DNA of 64,000 bases from RGIG4608 sp051867875 (GTDB taxonomy: Bacteria; Bacillota; Clostridia; Oscillospirales; CAG-272): positions 1 to 64,000 of the forward strand of contig JBJDZG010000004.1 of assembly GCA_051867875.1 (NCBI GenBank), given 5' to 3'. Below, piece after piece: positions 44,672 through 53,723 of the stretch. Position 1 is the first letter of the stretch. Every line of letters begins with the position of its first letter. Both the position numbers and the translations under genes were made by a program. The notes beneath the pieces were generated by a model that was not told the DNA's origin, did no database searches, and worked only from the letters and a program-made list of their open reading frames with translations.

Positions 44672-45754
44672 CTATACTTTCATATCCTTGATTCTGTCAA
44701 TTAAAACGTCAATTATCCTGTCCTCGGGTATCTTTTCGATTATCTCGCCGCGGGAAAAAAGCAAGCCCTCGCCGATACCGCCCGCGATACCTATATCAGC
44801 CTCGCGCGCCTCGCCCGGACCGTTTACCGCACAGCCCATAATTGCAACTTTTATAGGTTTGTCCGCAAGTCCCTCGCGCTTTACCGCATCTTCAAATCTG
44901 TGCACGAGCGATATGAGGTCGATTTTAGTGCGTCCGCAGGTGGGACAGCTTACTATTTTCATTCCGCTTTGTCCTTCGATTTCAACGGCGTCAAGTATTC
45001 TCTTCGCCGATTCTATCTCAAGCACGGGGTCAGCAGTAAGAGAAACGCGGAGAGTATCTCCTATTCCGTCGCAAAGGAGCGAGCCTATGCCTATGGCGCT
45101 TTTCAGCGTTCCCGCAGCTTCGCTTCCCGCCTCGGTTACACCGAGGTGAATATTATACGGACACGCCTCGGACAGCAGTCTGTTTGCCTCTATCATTGAT
45201 GCCACGTTTGACGCCTTGATTGATACGACTATATCGTTGAAATCGTATTTTTCAAGCAATTTTATATGCGTCAGCGCGCTCTCGCAGAGCGCCGCGGGTG
45301 TGGGCGAGCCGTACTTTGCGAGAATATCCTTTTGAAGCGAGCCCGAATTTATTCCTATTCTTATCGGAATATTTCGAGCTTTGCAAGCCCTTGCAACCGC
45401 GCGCACTCTTTCTCCGTCGCCGATATTGCCGGGATTAATTCTTATCTTATCGACACCGACCTCGGCACAGCGAATTGCTATACGATAGTCAAAATGAATA
45501 TCCGCAACCACGGGTATGTATATTCCGTTTTCTTTGAGATAGGGTATCGTTTCGGCTGCTTCCGTATCGGGAACGGTAATTCTCACGATATCGCAGCCCG
45601 CGTCCTGAAGTGCCCTTATCTGATTAAGAGTCGCCGCCTTATCATGCGTGTCGGTGTTCGTCATGGACTGAATGGCTATGGGAGCGTCTCCGCCGATACA
45701 GGTATTTCCTATCTTGATTTTTTCGGTTTTTCTTCTGATGTCGTTGTATCTCAT
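44672..45754 (-). CDS. ispG: (E)-4-hydroxy-3-methylbut-2-enyl-diphosphate synthase (IspG/GcpE)
   Basis: Fe-S enzyme of the MEP isoprenoid pathway. Of 360 residues, the N-terminal TIM barrel (IAIQSMTNTDT near 25) is followed by the C-terminal cluster domain with the SCPTCGR and MGCAVNGPGEA cysteines. GAGG is rather distant from the ATG (about 14 nt). It lies between rseP and polC, next to dxr, another MEP gene. Confidence 0.97.
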   Translation of the reverse strand: MRYNDIRRKTEKIKIGNTCIGGDAPIAIQSMTNTDTHDKAATLNQIRALQDAGCDIVRITVPDTEAAETIPYLKENGIYIPVVADIHFDYRIAIRCAEVGVDKIRINPGNIGDGERVRAVARACKARNIPIRIGINSGSLQKDILAKYGSPTPAALCESALTHIKLLEKYDFNDIVVSIKASNVASMIEANRLLSEACPYNIHLGVTEAGSEAAGTLKSAIGIGSLLCDGIGDTLRVSLTADPVLEIESAKRILDAVEIEGQSGMKIVSCPTCGRTKIDLISLVHRFEDAVKREGLADKPIKVAIMGCAVNGPGEAREADIGIAGGIGEGLLFSRGEIIEKIPEDRIIDVLIDRIKDMKV

Positions 45755-45770
45755 TTTATAATTTTATACC

Positions 45771-46811
45771 TCAAAAGAGATTTATTACGTCCTTAATGGA
45801 GATGAGGAGCATAAAACCGAGAAGTATCATCATGGTAATTCCCGTTATCGTGTCCTCAACCTCTTTTTTGATTACCTTTCTGCCTGCTATGCCGTCGATG
45901 AGGTGGAACAGAATTCTTCCACCGTCAAGTGCGGGAATGGGCAAAAGATTGAATATACCGAGGTTCATACTTATCATTACTACAAGATTTACAAGGGACG
46001 CAAAGCTTACTTGGCTCACCTGACCTACGACCTCTACTATGCCGACAGGGCCCGAAACGGCTTCCATTCCGAATCTGCCCGAAATAATGCCCCAAAGGGA
46101 GTCAAAAACCATCTTTATCATCGACACCGAGCGATAGAAGGCTTGGTATAAGTAATCGAAAATCGTTACATCCTCAAGCGAATTGAGCGAATAGAGCCTG
46201 AAATCGAGGTCGCCGAACACCGTACCCGATTCTTCGACGGTATTGAAAACCACTCCCTCAAGTAAAATAATCTCGCCGTCGCGCTTTACCTTGATATCAA
46301 GCGCCTTGTTGCCCTGATACATAATCTCATAGACGACTTCCTCACCCGTGTGAACTTTAACGTTGCCCACTTGGATTATCTCGTCGCCCACCTGCAACTT
46401 TGAGTTGCTCACGGCGTCATCGTCAAATTTGCCTATCGTCGTAGAGCCGAGAGTCGTTGACGAAATGACGAGGATAAACATAAGAACTATCGCAAAAACG
46501 ATATTCACAAGAGGTCCTGCGCTCGTTACGAGTATCTTTTTCCAAGGGCTCAGGTGGTCGTATCCCTTGGGATTATCGCTCGTGCCCTCTTCGCCTTCCA
46601 TCTGCACGAAGCCGCCGATGGGAAAAGCGCGGAGTGCGTATTTCGTGCCCTTCTTGCCTTCCCAAGAGTATATTTTCGGGCCCATACCGATAGCAAATTC
46701 AAGCACGGGAACGTCAAAAAGACGCGCAAAGAAAAAGTGTCCGAATTCGTGAATGAAGGTCAGAAAACCTATCACGAGAATGGTAATAAGCAAATATAAA
46801 ATAAAGTTCAA
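45771..46811 (-). CDS. rseP: Site-2 RIP metalloprotease RseP
   Basis: Intramembrane zinc protease of the S2P family, 346 residues. HExxH motif H21-E22-x2-H25 in the first helix, a single PDZ domain (about 120-200), and the C-terminal third-ligand motif PALDGGR. It trims membrane-anchored regulators and signal-peptide remnants. TTG start with AAGGAG 8 nt upstream. Confidence 0.96.
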   Translation of the reverse strand: MNFILYLLITILVIGFLTFIHEFGHFFFARLFDVPVLEFAIGMGPKIYSWEGKKGTKYALRAFPIGGFVQMEGEEGTSDNPKGYDHLSPWKKILVTSAGPLVNIVFAIVLMFILVISSTTLGSTTIGKFDDDAVSNSKLQVGDEIIQVGNVKVHTGEEVVYEIMYQGNKALDIKVKRDGEIILLEGVVFNTVEESGTVFGDLDFRLYSLNSLEDVTIFDYLYQAFYRSVSMIKMVFDSLWGIISGRFGMEAVSGPVGIVEVVGQVSQVSFASLVNLVVMISMNLGIFNLLPIPALDGGRILFHLIDGIAGRKVIKKEVEDTITGITMMILLGFMLLISIKDVINLF

Positions 46812-46834
46812 TTCATTTTCTCCTTAAAGTAAAA

Positions 46835-47992
46835 TCAAATTTTCAAATACGATTTTGCAACTTCTCTTGCCTCTCTGTCGGCGCAGAGTATGCCGTCGAG
46901 CGAGTGAACATTTTTTGCATCGCTCATTTTTTCAACCGTATAAATAACCGCGTCGGATATCTCTCCGAAGCTTATTTTTTCCGACAAATATGCGGAAACC
47001 GCGACCTCGTTTGACGCATTCAGCACAGCGCAGACAGCTCCGCCCGCTTCAAGTGAATGGAGCGCAAGGTCAAGAAGCGGAAAGGCTTCTCTGTCCACCC
47101 TCGCAAAGGTCAGCTTTGATATTTCGGCAAGGTCAAGGGGCTCTATAATGCCCTCGCTCCTGCTTGCTCTGTCCAGTGCATACTGCACGCAGTGCCGCAT
47201 ATCGGGCACTGAAAGCTGTGCTATAACGCTATTATCTATATATTCCACCATAGAGTGAATTATACTCTCCCTGTGCACCAGAACGTCGATTTTGTCGGGC
47301 GTCATACCGAAAAGGTGGGACGCTTCTATTATCTCAAAGCCTTTATTCATCAAGGTCGCGCTGTCAATGGTTATCTTCGCGCCCATACTCCATGTTGGGT
47401 GTGCGAGCGCACGGGAAAGAGGTACGTTCCGTATCTCCTCTCTCTTCATACCGAAGAACGGTCCGCCCGAAGCCGTGAGAATGAGTTTTTTGACCTCATC
47501 TCGCTTACCCGCTCTCAAACACTGATGAATCGCACAGTGCTCGCTGTCAACGGGCAGTATCTCTATCCCCTTTTTCTTTGCGAGATTCATTACAATCTCG
47601 CCCGCGACGACGAGGCTCTCCTTGTTTGCAAGGGCAAGTCTTATTCCGTTTTCAAGCACCGCAAGCGTCGGGCGCAAGCCCGCACCGCCGATAATCGAGT
47701 TTACGGCAAAGCTCGCTCCGCTCCCGCCTATCATCTCGCAGATGCCTTCGACTCCCGAAAATACCTTTATATCGGTGTCCGCAAGAGCGCTTTTCAAAGC
47801 CGCCGACGCGTCCGCGTCGCACATAGCGGCAAAGCGTACGCCGTGCTCCCTTGCCTGCTCTGCGACTCGGCGCCAATTTTTATTGGCACATATACCGACT
47901 ACCTGCGTACCCGTCTTTTTTGCAACGTCAAGTGCCTGCTCGCCTATCGAGCCCGTCGAGCCCAGAACGAGCATTTTTTCAATTCCGCTCAT
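46835..47992 (-). CDS. dxr: 1-deoxy-D-xylulose-5-phosphate reductoisomerase
   Basis: Second MEP-pathway enzyme, NADPH dependent. About 385 residues: NADPH motif GSTGSIGEQ near residue 12, the metal/substrate region LPVDSEHCAIHQCL, and the conserved SATLMNKGFE and HRESIIHSMVEY segments. A GTG at 48001 overlaps the cdsA stop; the ATG at 47992 is a plausible alternative start and is used here. The start is uncertain within three codons. Confidence 0.95.
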   Translation of the reverse strand: MSGIEKMLVLGSTGSIGEQALDVAKKTGTQVVGICANKNWRRVAEQAREHGVRFAAMCDADASAALKSALADTDIKVFSGVEGICEMIGGSGASFAVNSIIGGAGLRPTLAVLENGIRLALANKESLVVAGEIVMNLAKKKGIEILPVDSEHCAIHQCLRAGKRDEVKKLILTASGGPFFGMKREEIRNVPLSRALAHPTWSMGAKITIDSATLMNKGFEIIEASHLFGMTPDKIDVLVHRESIIHSMVEYIDNSVIAQLSVPDMRHCVQYALDRASRSEGIIEPLDLAEISKLTFARVDREAFPLLDLALHSLEAGGAVCAVLNASNEVAVSAYLSEKISFGEISDAVIYTVEKMSDAKNVHSLDGILCADREAREVAKSYLKI

Positions 47993-47997
47993 AAATC

Positions 47998-48816
47998 TCA
48001 CGCAAAGAACAGTGCCATCACGATGGCAACTGCCAAAATGGAGTCAAAACGGTCAAGCACTCCGCCGTGTCCGGGGAAAATCTTGCCGAAGTCCTTTACA
48101 CCGTAAGTTCTTTTGATAACCGACATCGAGAGGTCGCCGATTTGCGAGACGAGTGCGGAAAGAAGTCCCGCAAGCGCACAAAGCACGAGATTCATCTGCT
48201 GTTCGAGTATATTGTTCACGATAAATCCGAAGATTACGAAGAAAATAACGCAGAAAACGGTTCCGCCGATGCTTCCCTCAACGGTCTTTTTGGGGCTTAC
48301 CGCCTCTATAAGCTTGTGCTTTCCGAATAGCATTCCCGTAAAGTATGCAAAAATATCCGTAACCCAAGCACCGATGAAGATAAAATACCAATAGTATTCA
48401 CCGCCCCGCGCGTCGCGCACGAGCACGATTGAAGCAACCGCGCCTATTATGTAAATCGATACGAACACGCTCGCAAGGATTGAGTTCATATCGATATTCT
48501 GATTTTTCTGATACGAGAAAACCCACAGCGCAAGCATATAGAGTGCAAGCACGAGAAAAGTAAGCATAAGCTTATCGGTATTTGCAAAGATGACGTTTCC
48601 GTAATAACGCACCGCAAAAGGAGCGATACCCGCGATTACGTAAAGAGGAATTGAAATAGCCCTATTTTCTCTCGTATTCATACATCCGAGAAGCTCGTAT
48701 ATTCCGACAATTCCGATAAACGCCATAGCTATCGGAAAAATGACCGTATTTGAAAAAATACACACGGGAATGGCAACTATTCCGAGAACGATTGCCGTAA
48801 TAATTCTTTGTTTCAT
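47998..48816 (-). CDS. cdsA: Phosphatidate cytidylyltransferase
   Basis: Makes CDP-diacylglycerol from phosphatidic acid and CTP. The 272 residues have about eight transmembrane helices; the C-terminal CDP-OH signature reads KRTYGVKDFGK followed by PGHGGVLDRFDS. It lies between uppS (13 nt) and dxr (overlapping region). Confidence 0.96.
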   Translation of the reverse strand: MKQRIITAIVLGIVAIPVCIFSNTVIFPIAMAFIGIVGIYELLGCMNTRENRAISIPLYVIAGIAPFAVRYYGNVIFANTDKLMLTFLVLALYMLALWVFSYQKNQNIDMNSILASVFVSIYIIGAVASIVLVRDARGGEYYWYFIFIGAWVTDIFAYFTGMLFGKHKLIEAVSPKKTVEGSIGGTVFCVIFFVIFGFIVNNILEQQMNLVLCALAGLLSALVSQIGDLSMSVIKRTYGVKDFGKIFPGHGGVLDRFDSILAVAIVMALFFA

Positions 48817-48829
48817 TTTTTCGCCTTTC

Positions 48830-49531
48830 TTAAAGTCCGCCGTATCTTCGGCGTCTTGAATAAAAATCGTTTATGGCTTCTTTTAAGTCGCCGTCCGAAA
48901 AATCGGGCCAGAGCTTATCGCAAAAATAGAGCTCGGAGTAAGACGACTGCCAGAGCAGGAAATTCGAGAGTCTTCTCTCTCCCGCGGTACGGATTATCAT
49001 ATCGGGCTCGGGGGAGCCTGCGGTGTAGAGCGTACGGGAGATGTTCTCTTTCGTTATCTCCTCGCCGTTTTGGAGGAGCACGTTGCAGGCGTATACGATT
49101 TCGTCCCTGCCGCCGTAATTTATTGCCACGTTGAGAGTTCTGTCGAAATGAGCGGTTTCGGCTTCGAGCCTGTTTATCTTGTTTTGTAAGGATTTATCAA
49201 GTGCTCTCTTGTCGCCTATCATTCGAAAGCGCACTCCGCGCTTTTTGAGGTCGTCGCCGCACTTGTCAAGATAGAGCCCGAGGAGTCCCATTATGGTCTT
49301 TATCTCAACGGGCGGGCGTCTCCAGTTCTCCGTTGAAAAAGCGTAGAACGTGACGGTGTTAAGTCCGTAGTCAAAGCAGGTATTCGCAATTCTTTCGAAC
49401 ACCCTGACTCCAACCTTGTGTCCCTCTTGCCTATCAAGTCCCCTCGCCTTTGCCCAACGTCCGTTTCCGTCCATAATAAAAGCGATGTGTCTTAAATTCT
49501 CATCAACCTTAAACTCTGTTTTATCAGCCAA
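48830..49531 (-). CDS. uppS: Undecaprenyl diphosphate synthase (isoprenyl transferase)
   Basis: Cis-prenyltransferase for the peptidoglycan carrier lipid. Of 233 residues, the IMDGNGRWAKARG motif carries catalytic D21; the C-terminal RTAGERRLSNFLLWQ motif is typical. The start is a TTG with AGAGG 7 nt upstream. It follows a weak terminator after frr. Confidence 0.95.
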   Translation of the reverse strand: MADKTEFKVDENLRHIAFIMDGNGRWAKARGLDRQEGHKVGVRVFERIANTCFDYGLNTVTFYAFSTENWRRPPVEIKTIMGLLGLYLDKCGDDLKKRGVRFRMIGDKRALDKSLQNKINRLEAETAHFDRTLNVAINYGGRDEIVYACNVLLQNGEEITKENISRTLYTAGSPEPDMIIRTAGERRLSNFLLWQSSYSELYFCDKLWPDFSDGDLKEAINDFYSRRRRYGGL

Positions 49532-49551
49532 AATTTTTACCTCTTATATTC

Positions 49552-49578
49552 CAAAAAGGCGGGAATTTCGCCCGCCTG
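49552..49578 (-). terminator. Intra-operon terminator between frr and uppS
   Basis: Minus strand AGGCGGG, loop CGAAATT, CCCGCCT, then T-run. It may reduce read-through from pyrH-frr into uppS-cdsA-dxr; no separate uppS promoter is obvious in the short gap. Confidence 0.75.
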
Positions 49579-49592
49579 AGTAGTCTTATTTT

Positions 49593-50147
49593 TTAGATTG
49601 CCATTACTTCTTTTTCTTTTCTTGCGGAGCAAGCATCAACTTCCTTGATGTATTTATCCGTAAGGTCCTGAACATTCTTTTCGGAGTGCTTTGCTTCGTC
49701 CTCTGTAAGAAGTCCGTCCTTCTTCTGCTTCTTGATAGCGTCGTTTGCGTCGCGGCGAATGTTTCTGATGATTACTTTTGTTTCCTCGCCCATTCTCTGA
49801 ATCTGCTTTGTGAGCTCTTTACGGCGCTCCTCTGTAACCTGAGGGAACACGAGTCTTATCATCTTACCATCGTTTGAGGGATTGATTCCGAGATCGCTCA
49901 TAAGAATTGCCTTTTCGATAGCTTTGAGCGTTGATGCGTCGTATGGCGTTATCGTAAGCGTTCTTGAATCTGCCATTCTGATATCAGCCATCGTGTTTAC
50001 GGGTGTGGGTGAGCCGTAGTACTCAAACGAAATTCTGTTGAGCACGCCTGCATTTGCCTGACCTGCACGGATAGTTGCAAGGTTGTATTCGTAGGAAGCG
50101 ATTGTTTTCTTCATCTTTTCTTCATAATCTTTTGTATTGAATGTCAT
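49593..50147 (-). CDS. frr: Ribosome recycling factor
   Basis: Splits post-termination ribosomes with EF-G. The 184 residues show the usual two-domain pattern, RANPGMLNRISF-like start region (AGQANAGVLNRISFEYYG) and VTEERRKEL. AGAGG precedes the ATG by 7 nt; it follows pyrH by 27 nt, the standard pair. Confidence 0.97.
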   Translation of the reverse strand: MTFNTKDYEEKMKKTIASYEYNLATIRAGQANAGVLNRISFEYYGSPTPVNTMADIRMADSRTLTITPYDASTLKAIEKAILMSDLGINPSNDGKMIRLVFPQVTEERRKELTKQIQRMGEETKVIIRNIRRDANDAIKKQKKDGLLTEDEAKHSEKNVQDLTDKYIKEVDACSARKEKEVMAI

Positions 50148-50174
50148 AATCTGTACCTCTATTCTTTCCTTTTT

Positions 50175-50891
50175 TTATCTGTGTAATTCAGTTCCGATTT
50201 TTTCGCCCATAATGACCTTGTAAATATTCATGGGGTCTTTGAGTTCAAATGCGTAGCATTTTATATCGTTTTCCATGCAGAACGCACTCGCGGTAATATC
50301 AAGGGCTTTGAGCTCCTTTTGGAGTATTTCGGAGTACGTTATCTCGTCGTATCTTACCGCCTTTGGGTCTTTTGCGGGGTCTGCGGAATAAATACCGTCT
50401 ACGTTCTTTGCCATAAGTATTACGTCAGCGCCGATTTCCGCTGCGTGAATGGCGGCGGCTGTGTCGGTTGAGAAGAACGGCATACCCGTGCCTCCTCCGA
50501 TAATTACTACCTCTCCCTCTTCAAGATGGCGTCTTGCATCTCTTATGCGGTAAGGGTCGGCAAAGGAATTTATCTCCATAACCATCATCGCACGCGACGG
50601 AAGACCGCAGGATTTGAAGGTTTCTTCAAGAGCGAGAGAATTGATGGCGGTTGCAAGCATTCCCATCTGGTCTGCGCGCGCTCTGTCCATGCTTCCGCTC
50701 TGCCTGCCTCTCCAAATATTACCCGCGCCGACGACGACGGCTACCTGTACCCCTTCGGCAACGCACCTTTTTAACACCTCGGCTATCTTCTCAATATATT
50801 CAAAATTGAGAATGCCCGAGCAGTCCTTGGCAAGCGCTTCGCCCGAAAGTTTGAGCAAAACTCTTTTGTACTTTGGTTGTCTTATTTCCAT
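50175..50891 (-). CDS. pyrH: UMP kinase
   Basis: Phosphorylates UMP to UDP; hexameric, GTP-activated. The 238 residues carry KLSGEALA, VVGAGNIWRG, and GGTGMPFFSTD motifs. The ATG at 50891 has GGAGGAG about 6 nt upstream; a longer frame to 50936 lacks its own SD. First gene of the pyrH-to-mfd cluster, with a promoter at 50947-50975. No tsf or rpsB lies upstream. Confidence 0.96.
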   Translation of the reverse strand: MEIRQPKYKRVLLKLSGEALAKDCSGILNFEYIEKIAEVLKRCVAEGVQVAVVVGAGNIWRGRQSGSMDRARADQMGMLATAINSLALEETFKSCGLPSRAMMVMEINSFADPYRIRDARRHLEEGEVVIIGGGTGMPFFSTDTAAAIHAAEIGADVILMAKNVDGIYSADPAKDPKAVRYDEITYSEILQKELKALDITASAFCMENDIKCYAFELKDPMNIYKVIMGEKIGTELHR

Positions 50892-50946
50892 AGGCTTCTC
50901 CTCCACACAAATGCTCATCAAATGAACACATAGCATTCTACTCTAT

Positions 50947-50975
50947 ATAATACTATTTTTTTCTCGTTTTGTAAA
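50947..50975 (-). promoter_or_regulatory. Promoter of the pyrH-frr cluster
   Basis: Minus strand: -35 TTTACA (50970-50975), 17-bp spacer, -10 TATTAT (50947-50952), about 55 nt before pyrH. Confidence 0.7.
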
Positions 50976-51035
50976 GTCCTTTTTTATTAATTTTTGTTGA
51001 ATTATTAATATTTATTATAAAACACAGAAGATAAT

Positions 51036-51061
51036 CGGGGCGTTGCCTTGGCAACGCCCCG
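51036..51061. repeat. Near-perfect palindrome downstream of rlmH
   Basis: CGGGGCGTTGCC and its complement around a two-base centre, 12-bp stem. It lies 12 nt past the rlmH stop and about 60 nt before the pyrH promoter. No T-run on either strand, so it is not a standard terminator; it may still end transcription or bind a protein. Confidence 0.5.
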
Positions 51062-51073
51062 AGATATGAAATT

Positions 51074-51553
51074 TTACTTATGGTATTTCCCACCGTGAGT
51101 GATGGACAGACAGCGGTAAATGATTTCAACGAGCCAAACGCGGAGCATCTGGTGTGTGAGCGTCATTTTCGACACGGAAAGGCGCATATCGCACGCACGT
51201 TTAAGCTCCTCGGAAAGCCCGAACGAGCTTCCGATGATAAATGCGACCTCGCCGTGGGTTGCCGAAATTGTATCGAGTTTTTCGGCAAACTCCTCGCTTG
51301 AAAACTGCTTTCCCTCGACGCACAGAGCAATTTTATAAGCCTTCGGAGATATGTCCGAAAGTATCTTTTCTCCCTCTGCCGCGAGCGCCTGCTCTATCTG
51401 CCTCTGTGAAGGATTTTCGGGGAGCTTGTACTCCTTATATTCGATAATATCGAGCTTGCAGTACGCTCCGAGCCTCTTTTTATATTCCGCTATTGCATCC
51501 TTGTAATACTGCTCCTTGAGCGTTCCCGTAACGTATATTTTTACACTTAACAT
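51074..51553 (-). CDS. rlmH: 23S rRNA pseudouridine(1915) N3-methyltransferase RlmH
   Basis: SPOUT-fold methyltransferase. 159 residues with the IGSSFGLSEE SAM-knot region and the C-terminal QMLRVWLVEIIYR and HGGKYHK motifs. GAGG is 5 nt upstream of the ATG. It follows the MBL gene by 7 nt, the usual yycJ-rlmH neighbourhood. Confidence 0.96.
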   Translation of the reverse strand: MLSVKIYVTGTLKEQYYKDAIAEYKKRLGAYCKLDIIEYKEYKLPENPSQRQIEQALAAEGEKILSDISPKAYKIALCVEGKQFSSEEFAEKLDTISATHGEVAFIIGSSFGLSEELKRACDMRLSVSKMTLTHQMLRVWLVEIIYRCLSITHGGKYHK

Positions 51554-51560
51554 AGATACC

Positions 51561-52346
51561 TCAAACGAATTTCACGGTACGGTTTTGCTCCGCTACCTTC
51601 AAATTTACGCTCATATCGCCGATTGCCGAAAAGACTTCGTCATAGGCAATATCGGGGTCGTTGTTTTCCTCGCTCAGGTGGGCGAGCAAAATATTTTTCG
51701 TTCCCGAAAGGCAGAGCTCGCTTGCAAAAAATGCACAATCGCGGTTCGACAGATGACCTCTGTTCGACCTGATTCTGAGTTTCAGGTCGTAAGGGTACGG
51801 ACCGTTCATCAGCATATCAACGTCGTGATTGCTTTCAAGAACAACGCTCTCGCAAGCACAAAGCGCGCTCCTTATTTCGTCGGTTATGTATCCGATATCC
51901 GTCGCGTAACCTATTTTTGTTACTTCCCCGCCGTTCCCGATTTCGATAGTGTATCCCACCGAATAGGCGCTGTCGTGTGGCGTCGGAAAGCTCTTCAAGG
52001 TCATATTCCCGACGCTTACGGAAAAGACGGGCGGGTGAACGCACAGAATGTCATCGTAAAGCTCGGGCGTGGCAAAGCGGAGTCTGCTTGCCGATATCCC
52101 GACGATATGCACGGGAATACGGTGCTTTTTGAGCAAAACCTCAAGTGCAGAAACGTGGTCGGCGTGCTCGTGCGTGATAAAAATCGCGTCGATTTCGTCA
52201 ATGCTTACGCCGATATCCGAGAGCGCCGCCGTCAGCGCACGGGCACTCTTGCCCGCATCTATCAAAATCTTGGCATTCTCGCTCTCTATAATCACGCAGT
52301 TGCCCTTTGAGCCCGAATATAGAGAGGTGATTGAATATTTATTCAT
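51561..52346 (-). CDS. MBL-fold metallohydrolase, YycJ/WalJ-like
   Basis: 261 residues. The metallo-beta-lactamase motif HEHADH (59-64) and later D/H ligands place it in the WalJ/YycJ group, putative 5'-3' exonucleases linked with DNA repair and cell division. The ATG at 52346 shares a base with the galK stop (TGATG), so it is coupled; a longer frame to 52397 lies inside galK. The precise substrate is unknown. Confidence 0.85.
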   Translation of the reverse strand: MNKYSITSLYSGSKGNCVIIESENAKILIDAGKSARALTAALSDIGVSIDEIDAIFITHEHADHVSALEVLLKKHRIPVHIVGISASRLRFATPELYDDILCVHPPVFSVSVGNMTLKSFPTPHDSAYSVGYTIEIGNGGEVTKIGYATDIGYITDEIRSALCACESVVLESNHDVDMLMNGPYPYDLKLRIRSNRGHLSNRDCAFFASELCLSGTKNILLAHLSEENNDPDIAYDEVFSAIGDMSVNLKVAEQNRTVKFV

Positions 52347-53632
52347 CAGGCGATTACCTGTATAGCGCCTTCTCTTCTGACGCGGAGAATAAGGCACGCG
52401 CCCTCACCGAAAACGCCGTCCATGAGCGCGCGGTAAGCCTCGACGTCTTCACTCTTTACATACGCTTGAACAGTACCTGCAAATCCGCCGCCGTGAACGC
52501 GGAATGCGCCCTCTCTGCCCTTCATAAAGCCTTCGGTAAGACAAAGAGCAAGGCTCAGTCCCTGTTCAGCGACGTTTTTAGTCGTATAGACGTTCTGCAA
52601 GTAGCAGAAGGACGAGCGTCCCGAGGAGATAACTCCCTCAAAATACGAGTGAAGGTCGCCCGCTTCAAGCGCACTCTTCATTTCGGCTACGCGCTTATTT
52701 TCAGAGAAGAAATGGAACGCACGAAGGAGCGCTCTGTCGCCGAGTTTTTCGCGGATTGTCTTGGCGTTTTTGAGCACCTCGCCCTCGTCGCAAAGGCGCA
52801 GACAGTCCTTGCCGAAAACCGACGCAACTGCCTTCATCTCGGCGGGAACGGAAGCGTAATCTGCGGTGAGGTCCGCGTGATTTCCGCCCGTGTCAACTAT
52901 GCAGAGATTATATCCCATAGCGGAGAGGTCAAAATCGATTTTATCGATTTTTGGTGTTTCAGTATTCTCAAAATCGATGGCAACTATACCTCCGACTGCA
53001 CACGCGACCTGGTCCATAAGTCCGCAGGGCTTACCGAAGAAAACGTTTTCCGCATACTGCGAAAGAATAGCTATCTCCACGTTATCGACCTTGCCGCCGT
53101 TAAATTCGTGGCTTAAAATATTTCCTATCATATCCTCAAACGCCGCGGACGAGGAAAGTCCCGAGCCGCGAAGCACGCTTGAGGTGCAGTAGGCGTCAAA
53201 ACCGCCGACGCAGTGATTATTATTTCTGAATCCCCTGCTCATGCCTGCAATAAGGGACGCAGAGGTTCCGAAATCGTCCTCGCGGGGCTCGGTATATCTT
53301 GAAATATCAACATTAATTGCGTCAAAGCCCTCGCTTTTGAGATTTATTGTGTCGGTGCCGTTTTTCGACGCTACGGCTATGATATCGAGGTTTATCGAAG
53401 AAGCGACGACACAGCCTCTGTTGTGGTCGGTGTGGTTGCCCGCAAGCTCGCTTCTGCCGGGAGTTGAATATATCGCAACTTCTCTGTCCGCACCGTAAAT
53501 CGATGCGAACGAATCGAGCGCTGCGAGGTATCTCTGCCTTTGAGCAGTTACTGCGTTTTCGTCGTAAAGAGAAGCAAAGCGCGAGTCGAGTGCACCTTCG
53601 TTTATAAGACCTTTGAGTTCATTGATTTTCAT
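52346..53632 (-). CDS. GHMP kinase, galactokinase-like
   Basis: 428 residues. The GHMP ATP loop GSGLSSSAA (156-164) and catalytic Asp D207 (PCGLMDQ) are intact, as is the C-terminal HGGGFAGT. The N-terminal sugar signature reads GRSELAGNHTDHN (59-71) rather than the GRVNLIGEHTDYN of GalK, so the galactose-contacting Glu is Asn. About 20-25 extra residues precede the core. No galT, galE or galM nearby. Substrate therefore open: galactose or another sugar. AAGGAG is 6 nt before the ATG. Confidence 0.82.
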   Translation of the reverse strand: MKINELKGLINEGALDSRFASLYDENAVTAQRQRYLAALDSFASIYGADREVAIYSTPGRSELAGNHTDHNRGCVVASSINLDIIAVASKNGTDTINLKSEGFDAINVDISRYTEPREDDFGTSASLIAGMSRGFRNNNHCVGGFDAYCTSSVLRGSGLSSSAAFEDMIGNILSHEFNGGKVDNVEIAILSQYAENVFFGKPCGLMDQVACAVGGIVAIDFENTETPKIDKIDFDLSAMGYNLCIVDTGGNHADLTADYASVPAEMKAVASVFGKDCLRLCDEGEVLKNAKTIREKLGDRALLRAFHFFSENKRVAEMKSALEAGDLHSYFEGVISSGRSSFCYLQNVYTTKNVAEQGLSLALCLTEGFMKGREGAFRVHGGGFAGTVQAYVKSEDVEAYRALMDGVFGEGACLILRVRREGAIQVIA

Positions 53633-53680
53633 AAAAATTCTCCTTAATAATAAGAGTATTTTGCATATTACATCACGATA

Positions 53681-53708
53681 ATTATATCATTTTTTTCCGA
53701 TTTGGCAA
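53681..53708 (-). promoter_or_regulatory. Promoter of galK-like-mbl-rlmH
   Basis: Minus strand: -35 TTGCCA (53703-53708), 16-bp spacer, -10 TATAAT (53681-53686), about 50 nt before the start. Confidence 0.65.
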
Positions 53709-53723
53709 GCCCTTTTTTCCTAT

